64,000 nucleotides of DNA from Clostridium hydrogenum (GTDB taxonomy: Bacteria; Bacillota; Clostridia; Clostridiales; Clostridiaceae): the NCBI RefSeq assembly GCF_021432385.1, contig NZ_JAEACT010000003.1:496001-560000 (forward strand). Reading direction: 5' to 3'. The position numbers were made by a program, and so were the translations under genes. Of this stretch, positions 17,134 through 26,132 are shown in pieces. The notes below the pieces were generated by a model that worked only from the letters and a program-made list of their open reading frames with translations, had not been told where the DNA came from and made no database searches. The first letter of the stretch is position 1, and each line of letters opens with the position of its first letter.

Positions 17134-18114
17134 TTATAATTTAAAAAGCTTCAAAAGTCTATTATAATACTCCTTTACATAAGGTGACTTAATGCTGTCT
17201 ATTGCTATATTTTTATTTTTTTCCATACTAATCAAATTAATAAGTGCATTCCTTTGTAAAATGTTCTTTCCTCTCCAGCCACAAGAAGTGTTCTTGTATT
17301 TTTCTCTAAATATAGCATTATCTATTTTTATTAACTCATCTATATTAGCTTTTTCCATAAAATCATATGGTTCAAATTCCTTTATACTGGATGTTTTGGC
17401 ATTTTTATTGTATGGACACACATCTTGACACATATCACAGCCAAACAACCTGCCTTTAAACTTTTCAAACCAAAAATCTTCCACTTGCTTTTTTTGTGTT
17501 ATATAAGATAAACATATATTGCTATTAGCCACTTTCTCTTTTATACATCCCGTTGGACATGCTGCTTTACACAAATTACATTCACCGCACTTATTTTCAA
17601 TTGGACTATCAGCTTCAATTTCAAGATTCGTAATTATTTCTCCTAAGAAAACATAAGAACCATATTTAGGTGTAATAATCATATTATTCTTTCCTATAAA
17701 TCCTATTCCAGAGGTATATGCTATATATCTTTCTGGAAGTGCATTATTGTCTACAAAGTAACTAGCATCCCCACCAAGTGTTTTTATAAAATCACAAATT
17801 TTTTCAAGATAAATTCCTAAAACTTTGTGATAATCATTTCCTAAAGTATATTTCGAAAAGTAAACTTTGTCATTAATTATTGCCTTATGCAAATACGGAA
17901 AAGCAATAGAAATTATTGTCTTTCCATGCTCCATATATATAAATGGATTAATTCTATTTCCAATATTACTTTCTTCAAATTCATTTTCTAAATTATTATT
18001 TTTTCTATATTTATAAAACTCATTAAGTTCCTCAAATTTCCTGCATTCCATAAAGCCTACTGTATTTAATCCAATACTGCTACAATATTTCAATATCTCA
18101 CTTTTAAAATCCAT
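17134..18114 (-). CDS. queG: Epoxyqueuosine reductase
   Basis: This 326-aa cobalamin-dependent enzyme performs the last step of queuosine synthesis, reducing epoxyqueuosine in tRNA. The family pattern ALPERYIAYTSGIGFIGKN is at about residues 123-141, and two ferredoxin-like clusters are visible: CGECNLCKAACPTGC and, further on, CDMCQDVCPYNK. A short C-terminal helical region follows; the long HEAT-repeat extension of some homologues is absent. It lies 24 bp after cysE on the same strand and may be co-transcribed from the cysteine T-box promoter. Confidence 0.94.
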   Translation of the reverse strand: MDFKSEILKYCSSIGLNTVGFMECRKFEELNEFYKYRKNNNLENEFEESNIGNRINPFIYMEHGKTIISIAFPYLHKAIINDKVYFSKYTLGNDYHKVLGIYLEKICDFIKTLGGDASYFVDNNALPERYIAYTSGIGFIGKNNMIITPKYGSYVFLGEIITNLEIEADSPIENKCGECNLCKAACPTGCIKEKVANSNICLSYITQKKQVEDFWFEKFKGRLFGCDMCQDVCPYNKNAKTSSIKEFEPYDFMEKANIDELIKIDNAIFREKYKNTSCGWRGKNILQRNALINLISMEKNKNIAIDSIKSPYVKEYYNRLLKLFKL

Positions 18115-18138
18115 AAAGTGTTTAATTCCTCCCGTGAG

Positions 18139-18702
18139 CTATTCTGCATAAAATTTATTTATATTAATTATTTTTTCTTTGCTGCCACTACTGGGATTCA
18201 CTATCTTTGCTGGTATTCCTACAGCTGTTACATTAGCTGGCAAATCCTTTAATACTACTGCATTAGCACCTATTTTGCAATTATCGCCTATTTTTATAGG
18301 GCCTAAAATCTTTGCACCTGTGCCTACCATAACATTATTTCCAAGAGTCGGATGCCTTTTTCCTTTTTCTTTTCCGGTCCCCCCTAATGTTACACCATGA
18401 TACAAGACTACATTATCACCAACTTCTGCGGTTTCTCCTATTACTACTCCCATTCCGTGATCTATAAAAAGGCCTTTGCCAATTTTAGCTCCAGGATGAA
18501 TTTCTATACCCGTAAAAAATCTAGCTGTTTGCGAAATTAATCTAGCCATAAAAAACATCTTATGCTTATAAAAACAATGAGCTATTCTATATCCTATAAG
18601 TGCATGTACACACGGGTATAATAAGAACACTTCTACTGAATTTCTTGCTGCTGGATCATTTTCAAGTACCTTATTAATATCATATTTTATTGCCTTAAAC
18701 AA
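18139..18702 (-). CDS. cysE: Serine O-acetyltransferase
   Basis: This 187-aa protein transfers acetyl from acetyl-CoA to L-serine, giving O-acetylserine, the acceptor for sulfide in cysteine synthesis. It has the short N-terminal helical part of the EpsC/CysE type and a left-handed beta-helix of hexapeptide repeats ([20 protein letters not shown], then [19 protein letters not shown]) carrying the catalytic His and Asp. The start follows GGAGGGTGAAGTT. A cysteine-specific T-box leader lies upstream, so expression should rise when tRNA-Cys is uncharged. Confidence 0.95.
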   Translation of the reverse strand: MFKAIKYDINKVLENDPAARNSVEVFLLYPCVHALIGYRIAHCFYKHKMFFMARLISQTARFFTGIEIHPGAKIGKGLFIDHGMGVVIGETAEVGDNVVLYHGVTLGGTGKEKGKRHPTLGNNVMVGTGAKILGPIKIGDNCKIGANAVVLKDLPANVTAVGIPAKIVNPSSGSKEKIININKFYAE

Positions 18703-18734
18703 TTAACTTCACCCTCCTATTATATAGTTCCTAG

Positions 18735-18998
18735 CAAAAGTAAAGACTTCGCCTCTAATAGAGACAAAGCCTTCTTCATTTTCCACCCTAAACTAAAAAA
18801 CAATAAACACTAACATGTTTTGACAATATAACGGTTGTAACCGCTGTACCTTACTACAAACTTCAGATACAGTACTCCAAAGTGCACTTCATGCAAATTT
18901 CATTTAAGGATTTTTTCAGCTACCAATCCTCTCTCTTAAAATTTCCTTTACACTACTTTACTTTATCAACGTATTTCCGAGTGATTCACTAAGAATTA
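18735..18998 (-). promoter_or_regulatory. T-box leader, cysteine-specific, controlling cysE
   Basis: On the minus strand the leader has a Stem I region (GAGAGAGGATTGGTAGCTG), a specifier loop with TGC (18884-18886) in GAAGTGCACTTTGGAG, a stem III (CGGTTACAACCG) and the T-box core AGGGTGGAAA at 18780-18789. The T-box reads TGGA, which pairs with a tRNA 3' end UCCA; tRNA-Cys has U73, so codon and discriminator agree on cysteine. A 14-bp terminator hairpin (AAGGCTTTGTCTCT / AGAGGCGAAGTCTT, 18742-18772) follows. The usual ACCGCG after the T-box is missing. Confidence 0.85.
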
Positions 18999-19005
18999 TA
19001 ATTTA

Positions 19006-19034
19006 ATTATATACTTATTTTATGCTTTGTCAAT
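19006..19034 (-). promoter_or_regulatory. Sigma-A-type promoter of the cysE leader
   Basis: TTGACA (19029-19034) and TATAAT (19006-19011) on the minus strand are separated by 17 bp, just upstream of the T-box leader. Confidence 0.8.
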
Positions 19035-19082
19035 AAGATACTTGCAACTAAAATGGTTTTATTCTAGCAGTAAAACATTAAT

Positions 19083-19790
19083 TTACCTACAAAATCTATG
19101 ATGACCAATAATTTTGATTAAAGGTCTCGACCATATCCATGCACTAGTAGCTGTAGCTGGATTAAAGTAGTAAACAGCTCCACCTGAAGGATCCCAGCCG
19201 TTAAGAGCATCTCTTGCTGCATTAATAGATGATTGTTCAATATTAGCATCTATTTGTCCATCGACAGTCGCTGTAAATGCACCTGGCGCATATATTACTC
19301 CGGCAACTGTTGAAGGAAATCTAGGATCTCTTGTTCTATTTAACACTACTGCTCCTACAGCAACTTGCCCTTGATAAGGCTCTCCCCTTGCTTCTCCATT
19401 TATAAGTCTAGACAATAATACCAAATCTTGACTATTGTTTGAATACCGTTGAGTAGCTGTAGTTCCAGTTGGAAGTCCTAATGCAACTAATGTAGCATTA
19501 CCACAAATTCCATCAGCAGAAAGTCCATTATTGCTTTGAAAACTTTTAACTGCAAGATAAGTAACATATCCATACGAACCATCAACACTGCCTTTGTAAT
19601 ATCCCCAGTTTTTTAGCTTTGTTTGAATTTGTGTTACAACACTTCCAGAGGAACCATAACGATATGTAACAGCTTTAACTGCATTATTATATGGCAACAA
19701 CCATACATTCATGCTAAAATATGCCATAAGTAACACTAAACATAAAACTATGCTTCTTTTATACTTTTTTATCATCTGTACAAATTTCAC
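19083..19790 (-). CDS. sleB: Spore cortex-lytic enzyme (SleB family)
   Basis: This 235-aa exported protein has a basic start and hydrophobic segment (about residues 12-30), a peptidoglycan-binding domain (about 44-110; YGSSGSVVTQIQTKLKNWGY) and a C-terminal hydrolase_2/SleB domain (about 120-235). The catalytic Glu is near residue 133 in INGEARGEPYQGQVAVGAV. SleB enzymes are lytic transglycosylases that digest muramic-lactam-containing spore cortex during germination. No ypeB partner is adjacent; the gene stands alone, and the spore receptor genes lie 30 kb away. Confidence 0.93.
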   Translation of the reverse strand: MKFVQMIKKYKRSIVLCLVLLMAYFSMNVWLLPYNNAVKAVTYRYGSSGSVVTQIQTKLKNWGYYKGSVDGSYGYVTYLAVKSFQSNNGLSADGICGNATLVALGLPTGTTATQRYSNNSQDLVLLSRLINGEARGEPYQGQVAVGAVVLNRTRDPRFPSTVAGVIYAPGAFTATVDGQIDANIEQSSINAARDALNGWDPSGGAVYYFNPATATSAWIWSRPLIKIIGHHRFCR

Positions 19791-19899
19791 TGTTACTCAT
19801 TGCTCCTTTCATTCTTGATTAATTTATAGCATTATTTTTCTCAAGAATGAAATTTTTATACAAAAACTTATAAAAATATAGTACTCTGTATTAGGCATA

Positions 19900-21126
19900 T
19901 TAAATAAACTTTCCGCCAAATGCCAATATAGTTAATATTATTATTAATACAACAGTAAATTTTGCTATGAAATTTTGAACTTTATTGTTAGTATGTTCCC
20001 CCATTATTTCTTTATCATTTACAAGATTAATCATAAAAATTAAAACAACTGGACACAAGACTCCGGCTAATTGTTGTGTTACAAGCATTAAGCTAACTAG
20101 TGATGAATTTGGTATAAGTACAATTACTGCACTTACAATTATCATAAATAAAAACAATCCAAAAAATACAGGTGCTTCTTTAATTTTATTATTAAGTCCA
20201 CTTTCAAAACCGAACGCCTCACAAACAGCATATGAGGTAGACAATGGAATTATACAACAAGCTAAAAACGAAGCACCAAACAAGCCTATTCCAAAAAGCA
20301 TAAATGAATATGAACCTGCTAGTGGTTTAAGTGCCGTTGCAGCATCAGCAGCATCACTTATTGCTTTATGTGCTTTAAATAATGTTTCAGAAGTACATAC
20401 AATTATAAATAATGCTGTAAGAGCACCCCATATTGTTCCAAGATATACATCCATTTTTTCATATGTATATTCTTTAATAGATATTCCTTTATCTACAATA
20501 GCAGATTGTAAATAAAACATCATATATGGTGTTATTGTTGTTCCAACCATACCAATTAAATCTAGCCAATAATTTTTTGTAAGATTAGCATTTGGTGATG
20601 TTATAGATGAAATTACATGGCCCCAATTAGGTTTAACCATAAATGCAGTGACTACATACCCTAAAAACGTAAGAGTCAAAAGCAAAAATATTTTTTCAGC
20701 TTTAGAATAATTCCCCTTAGTCATTATAAACCATATCATAACTGTAAGAATTGGTACCGATATGTATTTACTTATGTTAAATAATTGCAAACTTGCAGCT
20801 ATTCCCGCAAAATCACCAATGCAAACTCCAAGATTTGCAACTATCAGTACAAACATAGCAAAAAAAGCCCATCTTACTCCATATCGCTCTCTAATTAAAT
20901 CAGACAATCCCTTTCCTGTAACTACTGCCATTCTTGCATTCATTTCCTGTATAACTGCAAGTCCAATACTAATAGTAATTAGTCCCCAAAGCATTGAATA
21001 TCCATAGCTTGCACCTACTACTGAATATGTGGTTACTCCACCCGCATCATTACCTGCATTAGCTGTAATAAGTCCCGGACCAATTATACTAAATATTAAA
21101 AATAATTTTCCAAACTTCTTTTTCAT
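19900..21126 (-). CDS. Nramp family divalent metal transporter
   Basis: I choose the ATG at 21126, preceded by AGAGGTGGAG; the TTG at 21171 lacks a ribosome binding site. The product of about 408 residues has 11 or so membrane segments. The segment-1 motif reads NAGNDAGGVTTY, in place of the DPGN of classical Mn/Fe transporters, so the metal-binding pattern differs and the substrate is uncertain (Mg2+ or Mn2+ are possible). The gene lies downstream of an MgtE-N/PRC/CBS protein on the same strand, a pairing that suggests a cytosolic regulatory partner. A multi-hairpin repeat separates the two. Confidence 0.88.
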   Translation of the reverse strand: MKKKFGKLFLIFSIIGPGLITANAGNDAGGVTTYSVVGASYGYSMLWGLITISIGLAVIQEMNARMAVVTGKGLSDLIRERYGVRWAFFAMFVLIVANLGVCIGDFAGIAASLQLFNISKYISVPILTVMIWFIMTKGNYSKAEKIFLLLTLTFLGYVVTAFMVKPNWGHVISSITSPNANLTKNYWLDLIGMVGTTITPYMMFYLQSAIVDKGISIKEYTYEKMDVYLGTIWGALTALFIIVCTSETLFKAHKAISDAADAATALKPLAGSYSFMLFGIGLFGASFLACCIIPLSTSYAVCEAFGFESGLNNKIKEAPVFFGLFLFMIIVSAVIVLIPNSSLVSLMLVTQQLAGVLCPVVLIFMINLVNDKEIMGEHTNNKVQNFIAKFTVVLIIILTILAFGGKFI

Positions 21127-21195
21127 GCACTCCACCTCTTTTGCAGACTTAAGGCAATTCACTTTTTTCAATTAATTCAATCACAATTTAAATTT

Positions 21196-21447
21196 ATTGT
21201 GAAGCTTTATTCAGAGTACAGAGTACGGATGACAGAGTACAGTGAATGTTGATTTTCCTTCCTCTCGTCAGGTAAATCTTAAAACTTAGGTATTATTAGC
21301 TTCTATCTGCACCATAAATGGTGCAATTGCGTAAGCAATAAAAAAATAAGTTTTAAGATTTTCTGCAGCAAAGCAGAAGAAAAGCCTCCTTCACTGTACT
21401 TTGTACTCTGTACTCCGTACTCTGAAGAATGTTTGCCATTTTTTAAA
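21196..21447 (+). repeat. Multi-hairpin repeat, copy F (GAGTAC arm type)
   Basis: The arms CAGAGTACAGAGTACGGATG and GTACTCTGTACTCCGTACTC pair. Inside are GCACCATAAATGGTGC, ATTGCGTAAGCAAT and GATTTTCTGCAGCAAAGCAG. It sits between two genes of the same probable operon. Confidence 0.88.
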
Positions 21448-21488
21448 TTAAACGCCTCAACTTCATTCTTAATCGTATATTGATTAAG

Positions 21489-22757
21489 CTATCCAACTTT
21501 CTTAAACTTTTTCTTCCATACAGGGAATAAAACTTCATCAACCAAATCATTTATTATTATTACTCCGCATAATTTTTCATCTTTATCAACTACTGGAAGT
21601 GATAACAAATTATATTTCACAGAAGTTTCCATTGCATCTTCTAATTTATCCGCATCCTTAACTGTAACAATATTCTTATTCATTACTTCTTTAAGCGTTT
21701 TTTCCTGAGGCATAAATATTAAATCTTTAAATGATATTACTCCCTCTAGTTTTCCTTCCAAATTAGTTACATAAATATAATACATAACTTCTTCTTCCGG
21801 TTTCATTTCCCTCATTATGTCCAAGGTTTCTTTTAAAGTTATATTTATGTTAAACGCTATAAAATCTTTGTTCATTATGCTTCCTGCAGTTTCTTTCTCA
21901 TACTCCATGAGCTTTCTTACTTCCTCAGCATCTTCTTTTTCCATACTTAAAAGAATTTTTTCTGCTGTTTCTTCATCTACTTCATCTAGCATATCAGCAA
22001 TTTCATCATTAGGCATGCTATCAAGAACTTCTGTAGTTTTATCCTCACTCAAATTTTCAATTAAATCTGCTTGTATATCCGGCTCTATTTCTTCTAATAT
22101 ATCCGCTGCTAAATTTTCATCCAAACTTTCGAAAACCTTTTTTCTATAATTAGAATCCATATCTTCCAGTATATCTGCTAAATCTGCTGGATGGAGTGCG
22201 GCTAGTTTTTTATATGGAACTGCCAATTTTAAATTGTCATTTACCATCTCAAGAGATTCAACATTATCCCACATTATAAAACTCTCGCTAGGTTCCTTTT
22301 GCAGCATACTAAATATACCTTTAACTACACTTTCTACTCCAATTCGTCTACCAAGTGCCATTATTCCAGTGTCAACTGCTATTACTTTAAGTTCACCTGC
22401 TATTTGAGCCATTCTAAGATCATTTACTCTTACAAGTTTTTTCCCATTTATGTCTACTATCTGCTTATCTAATAAATTTTTAGAAAGCAAATACGAATAC
22501 TTTCGCATAATTGTATCTTTAACCGATTTTACCTTTATTAAAATTCTATTGTTTTCTTCATTCCTAAAAAAATCAATATTTTTGAATTCATAGTTTATAT
22601 ATTCACCACTTTTTTTTATTTTATAACCTATGGCTCTTGGATAACTTTCTTCTGTCACAACATATATATCCCATAATTTTCCAACATATTCGCCATATTC
22701 ATCATAAACTTTTTTATAAAGTACATTACTCAAGAAAAAGTTGTTTAATTTTTGCAC
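21489..22757 (-). CDS. PRC-barrel, MgtE-N and CBS domain protein without membrane segments
   Basis: This 422-aa soluble protein has an N-terminal PRC-barrel-like region (about residues 8-120), an MgtE_N helical repeat domain (about 185-290; LHPADLADILEDMD, with repeated LEEI/LDEV units) and a CBS pair (about 290-410; MNKDFIAFNI, then DLVDEVLFPVWKKK). True MgtE magnesium channels carry the same MgtE_N-CBS module followed by five membrane helices, which are absent here. In the channel this module senses intracellular Mg2+, so this protein probably regulates the Nramp transporter encoded downstream. That partnership is an inference from gene order. Confidence 0.85.
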   Translation of the reverse strand: MQKLNNFFLSNVLYKKVYDEYGEYVGKLWDIYVVTEESYPRAIGYKIKKSGEYINYEFKNIDFFRNEENNRILIKVKSVKDTIMRKYSYLLSKNLLDKQIVDINGKKLVRVNDLRMAQIAGELKVIAVDTGIMALGRRIGVESVVKGIFSMLQKEPSESFIMWDNVESLEMVNDNLKLAVPYKKLAALHPADLADILEDMDSNYRKKVFESLDENLAADILEEIEPDIQADLIENLSEDKTTEVLDSMPNDEIADMLDEVDEETAEKILLSMEKEDAEEVRKLMEYEKETAGSIMNKDFIAFNINITLKETLDIMREMKPEEEVMYYIYVTNLEGKLEGVISFKDLIFMPQEKTLKEVMNKNIVTVKDADKLEDAMETSVKYNLLSLPVVDKDEKLCGVIIINDLVDEVLFPVWKKKFKKVG

Positions 22758-23077
22758 TTTAATCCTCTCCTTCCAAATTATTTAAACTTCAGCATATTAA
22801 GAAAAATCCATTCAAGCTAACAAATTTAATGTACATATTGATGTTCAAAACATTGTGCTTTTATACACATAAATTTGAAGTTTTCAGTTATCTTATATTG
22901 TCACTACATAATATGCTAAACAATGGAATTAGTATATTTTCCGAAGAAGAAGATGCGCAATTAAAATTGATAGAGGTGAAAATAAGAAAAACATTTTGGT
23001 TCTAGTTTTAAAAATCTAGAACTTAACATTATTTTTCCTTATATAAACTATACATTCAAATTATTAATATTTGGCCT

Positions 23078-23148
23078 TTTCTTCTACGGATTACTAAATC
23101 CCTCCGGGTATCCGGTCCACCTTCCATTCTTATTCACCAACCTTTCAC
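23078..23148. ncRNA. Candidate structured RNA, family not recognised
   Basis: A GC-rich patch within AT-rich DNA has two neighbouring hairpins, GGATTACTAAATCC (23088-23101) and CCGGGTATCCGG (23104-23115), with conserved-looking purine/pyrimidine blocks on either side (GGCCTTTTCTTCT; GTCCACCTTCC). I compared it from memory with common riboswitch consensus sequences and found no match. It could be the leader of the minus-strand MgtE-like gene, a small RNA, or part of the amtB leader. Confidence 0.3.
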
Positions 23149-23149
23149 A

Positions 23150-23174
23150 ATAAAAAAAGCCCATTTGGGGCTCA
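23150..23174 (-). terminator. Rho-independent terminator, minus strand
   Basis: On the minus strand, GAGCCCCAAATGGGCTTTTTTT forms a 6-bp GC-rich stem and T-run. No gene is visible directly upstream on that strand, so it may end a small RNA or be an attenuator for the MgtE-like gene. Confidence 0.7.
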
Positions 23175-23695
23175 ATCTTAATTTAAAAATAAAAAATTAG
23201 ACTTGTTGAGCTTTAGTGATAATTATTAAACTAATCCTTGTAAACTACATTAAAATCTAAATTCATTTTTTACAAACTTACTTAAATTACATATTTTATT
23301 AACTTTGTTAGATAATAAATATATAAACTTTCATAAATAGTTTAAACTAGTTTACTAACCTATATGCCTTTAAATTTATCTAGGCTTAATATTGCACGAT
23401 AAATAAGAAAAATCAACGCAATAGAAATATAATTATCCTAAATAGTCTTTCACTTTTAATTATAGTATAAAATGTGAAATTTTCAACCTTAATATTAAAA
23501 ATAAGTATCTTTTTGCACAGATTTAACATTACAATTTTTCAGCAATTTAAATTTTAAAATTTATAAGTCGCTTAATTGTTTTTTTAGTAAAATAATGGCT
23601 ACTTTATTATTAATATTGATAAAAAACATTTTAAATGTTATTATATATACAAATAAGAGTTAAAAAAAATAACTTACGAAAGGATGATCATTAGT

Positions 23696-24913
23696 ATGAA
23701 CACCGGAGATACTGCTTTTATGTTTTTATCTACAGTCTTAGTTATGTTAATGACCCCCGGCCTTGCATTTTTCTATGGAGGTATGGTAAAAGAAAAAAAT
23801 GTACTAAGTACAATGATGCACAGTTATTGCTGTATAGCCATCGTTTCCCTTCAATGGGTACTTGTAGGCTATTCACTAGCATTTGGACCAGATATTTCTC
23901 ACTTTATAGGAAATTTAGATTGGGCATTTTTAAACCATGTAGGATTTAAGCCATTTGCAGCTTATGCACCTACTATACCACACAATTTATTTATGATGTT
24001 TCAACTTATGTTTGCAATAATAACCCCCGCTCTAATTAGTGGTAGTTTTGCTGAAAGAATTAAATTTCCTGCTTTCATTGCCTTCGTACTATTATGGACA
24101 ACTCTAGTTTACGATCCTGTTGCTCACTGGGTATGGGGAACTAATGGTTGGTTAAAAAATTTAGGCGCACTTGATTTTGCTGGCGGAACTGTTGTTCACA
24201 TTAGTTCTGGAGTTTCAGCTCTCGTTGCCGCTATTTATATAGGTAAGAGAAAAGTCACTAAAACTTCTCCAAACCAATTGCCTTTAACAATTCTTGGTGC
24301 CGGATTACTATGGTTCGGTTGGTTCGGCTTTAATGCAGGAAGTGCTTTAGGCCTTAATGATGTTACTATGACTGCCTTTATCACAACAAATACCTCTGCC
24401 GCTGCTGCTGCAATTGCTTGGATGGCATGTGAATGGATTGTTGCAAAGAAACCAACTGTACTTGGTACTGTAACTGGTGCTGTAGTTGGCCTTGTTGCCA
24501 TCACTCCTGCTGCTGGCTTTGTAACTGTTCCTTCATCAATAATAATTGGTGCTATAGGAAGTATAATATGCTACTTTGCTGTAACTTATTTAAAACCTAA
24601 ATTCAAATATGATGATGCATTAGATGCATTTGGCTGCCATGGTATTGGCGGTACTTGGGGAAGTATAGCAACTGGAATTTTTGCAACAAAAGCTGTAAAT
24701 TCATCTGGTGCTAATGGACTTCTTTATGGAAATGCTTCTTTATTCGGCATTCAAATTATAGCAACAGTAGCAACTTACATTTTTTCAATTGTTATGACAC
24801 TTATTATATTAAAAATTGTAGATTCAATATTTAAAATTCGTGCAAATGATGATGAAGAAGAATTTGGTCTCGATATCACAATTCACGGCGAAAAAGGATA
24901 TCATATATCTTAA
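23696..24913 (+). CDS. amtB: Ammonium transporter
   Basis: I choose the ATG at 23696 (MNTGDTAFMFLST); the ATG at 23684 touches the AAAGG ribosome binding site and would leave no spacing. The product of about 405 aa has 11 predicted membrane helices and the family signatures GLAFFYGGMV, FAGGTVVHISSGVSALVAAI (twin-His region) and DDALDAFGCHGIGGTWGSI. It conducts ammonium across the cytoplasmic membrane. A P-II protein gene follows 379 bp downstream on the same strand, the usual AmtB/GlnK gating pair, here separated by a repeat element. Confidence 0.95.
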   Translation: MNTGDTAFMFLSTVLVMLMTPGLAFFYGGMVKEKNVLSTMMHSYCCIAIVSLQWVLVGYSLAFGPDISHFIGNLDWAFLNHVGFKPFAAYAPTIPHNLFMMFQLMFAIITPALISGSFAERIKFPAFIAFVLLWTTLVYDPVAHWVWGTNGWLKNLGALDFAGGTVVHISSGVSALVAAIYIGKRKVTKTSPNQLPLTILGAGLLWFGWFGFNAGSALGLNDVTMTAFITTNTSAAAAAIAWMACEWIVAKKPTVLGTVTGAVVGLVAITPAAGFVTVPSSIIIGAIGSIICYFAVTYLKPKFKYDDALDAFGCHGIGGTWGSIATGIFATKAVNSSGANGLLYGNASLFGIQIIATVATYIFSIVMTLIILKIVDSIFKIRANDDEEEFGLDITIHGEKGYHIS

Positions 24914-24956
24914 GAATTTATTAATACTTCGCAATAATACTAAAGTTTCTCATTTT

Positions 24957-25216
24957 AAAATTATTGTATGGCATTAAACCAGAGTACAGAGTACAGATGA
25001 CAGAGTACAGTTAAGGGTGATTTACCTTTCCTTACGTCAGGTAAGTCTTAAACTTAAATGTTGTCAGCTTCGCTGAGCGCCATAAATGGCGCGATTGCGT
25101 AAGCAATAAAAAATAAGTTATAAGATTTTCTGTAGCAAAGCGAAAGAAAATCATCATTCACTGTACTTTGTACTCTGTACTCCGTACTCTGAAAAAAGGT
25201 TTGCAATATTTAAAAT
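24957..25216 (+). repeat. Multi-hairpin repeat, copy G (GAGTAC arm type)
   Basis: The arms are CAGAGTACAGAGTACAGATG and GTACTCTGTACTCCGTACTC. The core hairpins are GATTTACC..GGTAAGTC, GCGCCATAAATGGCGC, GATTGCGTAAGCAAT and GATTTTCTGTAGCAAAGCG. The outer pair is AAAATTATTG / CAATATTTAAAAT. It separates amtB from glnB. Confidence 0.9.
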
Positions 25217-25291
25217 GTACGAAATTTGAGTTATAATAATACTAAGAAATTCTTGTTATAAAATTATTTAACGGTAGGAGTTGAATTAGCC

Positions 25292-25657
25292 ATGGAACAC
25301 AAAATATCTAAAATTGACATCATCACTAGACCAGAAAAATTCGATGAACTAAAAAATGAGCTTAATAAGATAGGTGTTACAGGAATGACTGTTACCAATG
25401 TACTTGGCTGTGGTCTTCAAAAAGGTGTTACTGAATACTATAGAGGCAATCCTGTAGAAATTAATTTAAATCCTAAAATAAAAATTGAAATTGTCGTATG
25501 CGCTGTACCTGTAGAAAAAGTTGTTGAAGTTGCTAAAAAAGTCTTAAAAACAGGCAGAATCGGTGATGGAAAAATATTTATATACGAGGTAAGTAAAGTA
25601 GTTAAAATAAGAACTGGAGAAGAAGATTATGATGCATTACAAGATGACAAAGAATAA
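25292..25657 (+). CDS. glnB: Nitrogen regulatory P-II protein
   Basis: This 121-aa P-II protein binds ATP/ADP and 2-oxoglutarate and blocks AmtB when nitrogen is plentiful. The T-loop (about residues 37-55) reads GCGLQKGVTEYYRGN; the Tyr-Arg-Gly position equals the Tyr51 region of GlnB. The B-loop is TGRIGDGKIF (about 88-97). Length is slightly above the usual 112, with an acidic tail (EEDYDALQDDKE). It lies downstream of amtB, so glnK would be an equally good name. Confidence 0.93.
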   Translation: MEHKISKIDIITRPEKFDELKNELNKIGVTGMTVTNVLGCGLQKGVTEYYRGNPVEINLNPKIKIEIVVCAVPVEKVVEVAKKVLKTGRIGDGKIFIYEVSKVVKIRTGEEDYDALQDDKE

Positions 25658-25666
25658 TGATAAATA

Positions 25667-26022
25667 AGTGTATCGCAGGATATTAAATAAAATTAATAAA
25701 TTTAATTGGGCTATGTTTTAAATAAGTGTTGACTTTCACACTTATTTAAGACATAGCTTCCTTTAGTATCTGGGGCTATTTTTAAAAGAATGTTGATGTG
25801 ATGTGTATTGGCTTTTATGGACTCTTAGGATTGCTCGTTTATAATTTGCGTAATTTTGACTAGGACGGTCAAAGCCATTTAGGCATCAGGACGATGCATC
25901 TAAATGGGTAGCAAATTATAAACGAGCAATTCTTAGAGTCCATTAATGTCATAAGCTCATATCAACATTCTTTTAAAACATAGCCTTTTATTTAAATCAT
26001 CCTGCAATACACTTATTTAGCA
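25667..26022. repeat. Long imperfect palindrome (about 355 bp) downstream of glnB
   Basis: Outer arms: AATAAGTGTATCGCAGGAT pairs with ATCCTGCAATACACTTATT. Further in, TTTTTAAAAGAATGTTGAT pairs with ATCAACATTCTTTTAAAA, and GGACTCTTAGGATTGCTCG (then TTTATAATTTGC) pairs with its complement. The left arm carries an extra hairpin, ATAAGTGTTGACTTTCACACTTAT, framed by GGCTATG / CATAGC. The loop has its own hairpin, CCATTTAGGCATC / GATGCATCTAAATGG. It begins about 10 bp after the glnB stop. No protein frame fits. Confidence 0.85.
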
Positions 26023-26093
26023 TTTTACGGTAGTTTAATGTAAAAATTCCTCCGTGCCTACGGAATTTTGGGCTAGTACAGATACATTTGTAA

Positions 26094-26132
26094 AGATAAA
26101 CCACTTGATTTTGGTAGTTGAAATGACGCTAT
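26094..26132. repeat. Family X relic with internal deletion
   Basis: The left end GATAAACCACTTGA is joined directly to TTTTGGTAGTTGAAA of the right end. The central hairpin is missing, as if lost by recombination between the two TTGA words of a full copy. Confidence 0.65.

Larger units (their letters stand above)
22758..23695. other. 938-bp intergenic region between the MgtE-like gene and amtB
   Basis: No coding frame is convincing here. The region contains a small inverted repeat (GTTCTAG / CTAGAAC, about 23000-23026), a GC-rich patch at 23080-23130 with two tandem hairpins, and a terminator on the minus strand at 23150-23174. The rest is very AT-rich, and the last 100 bp should hold the amtB promoter. 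Confidence 0.5.
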
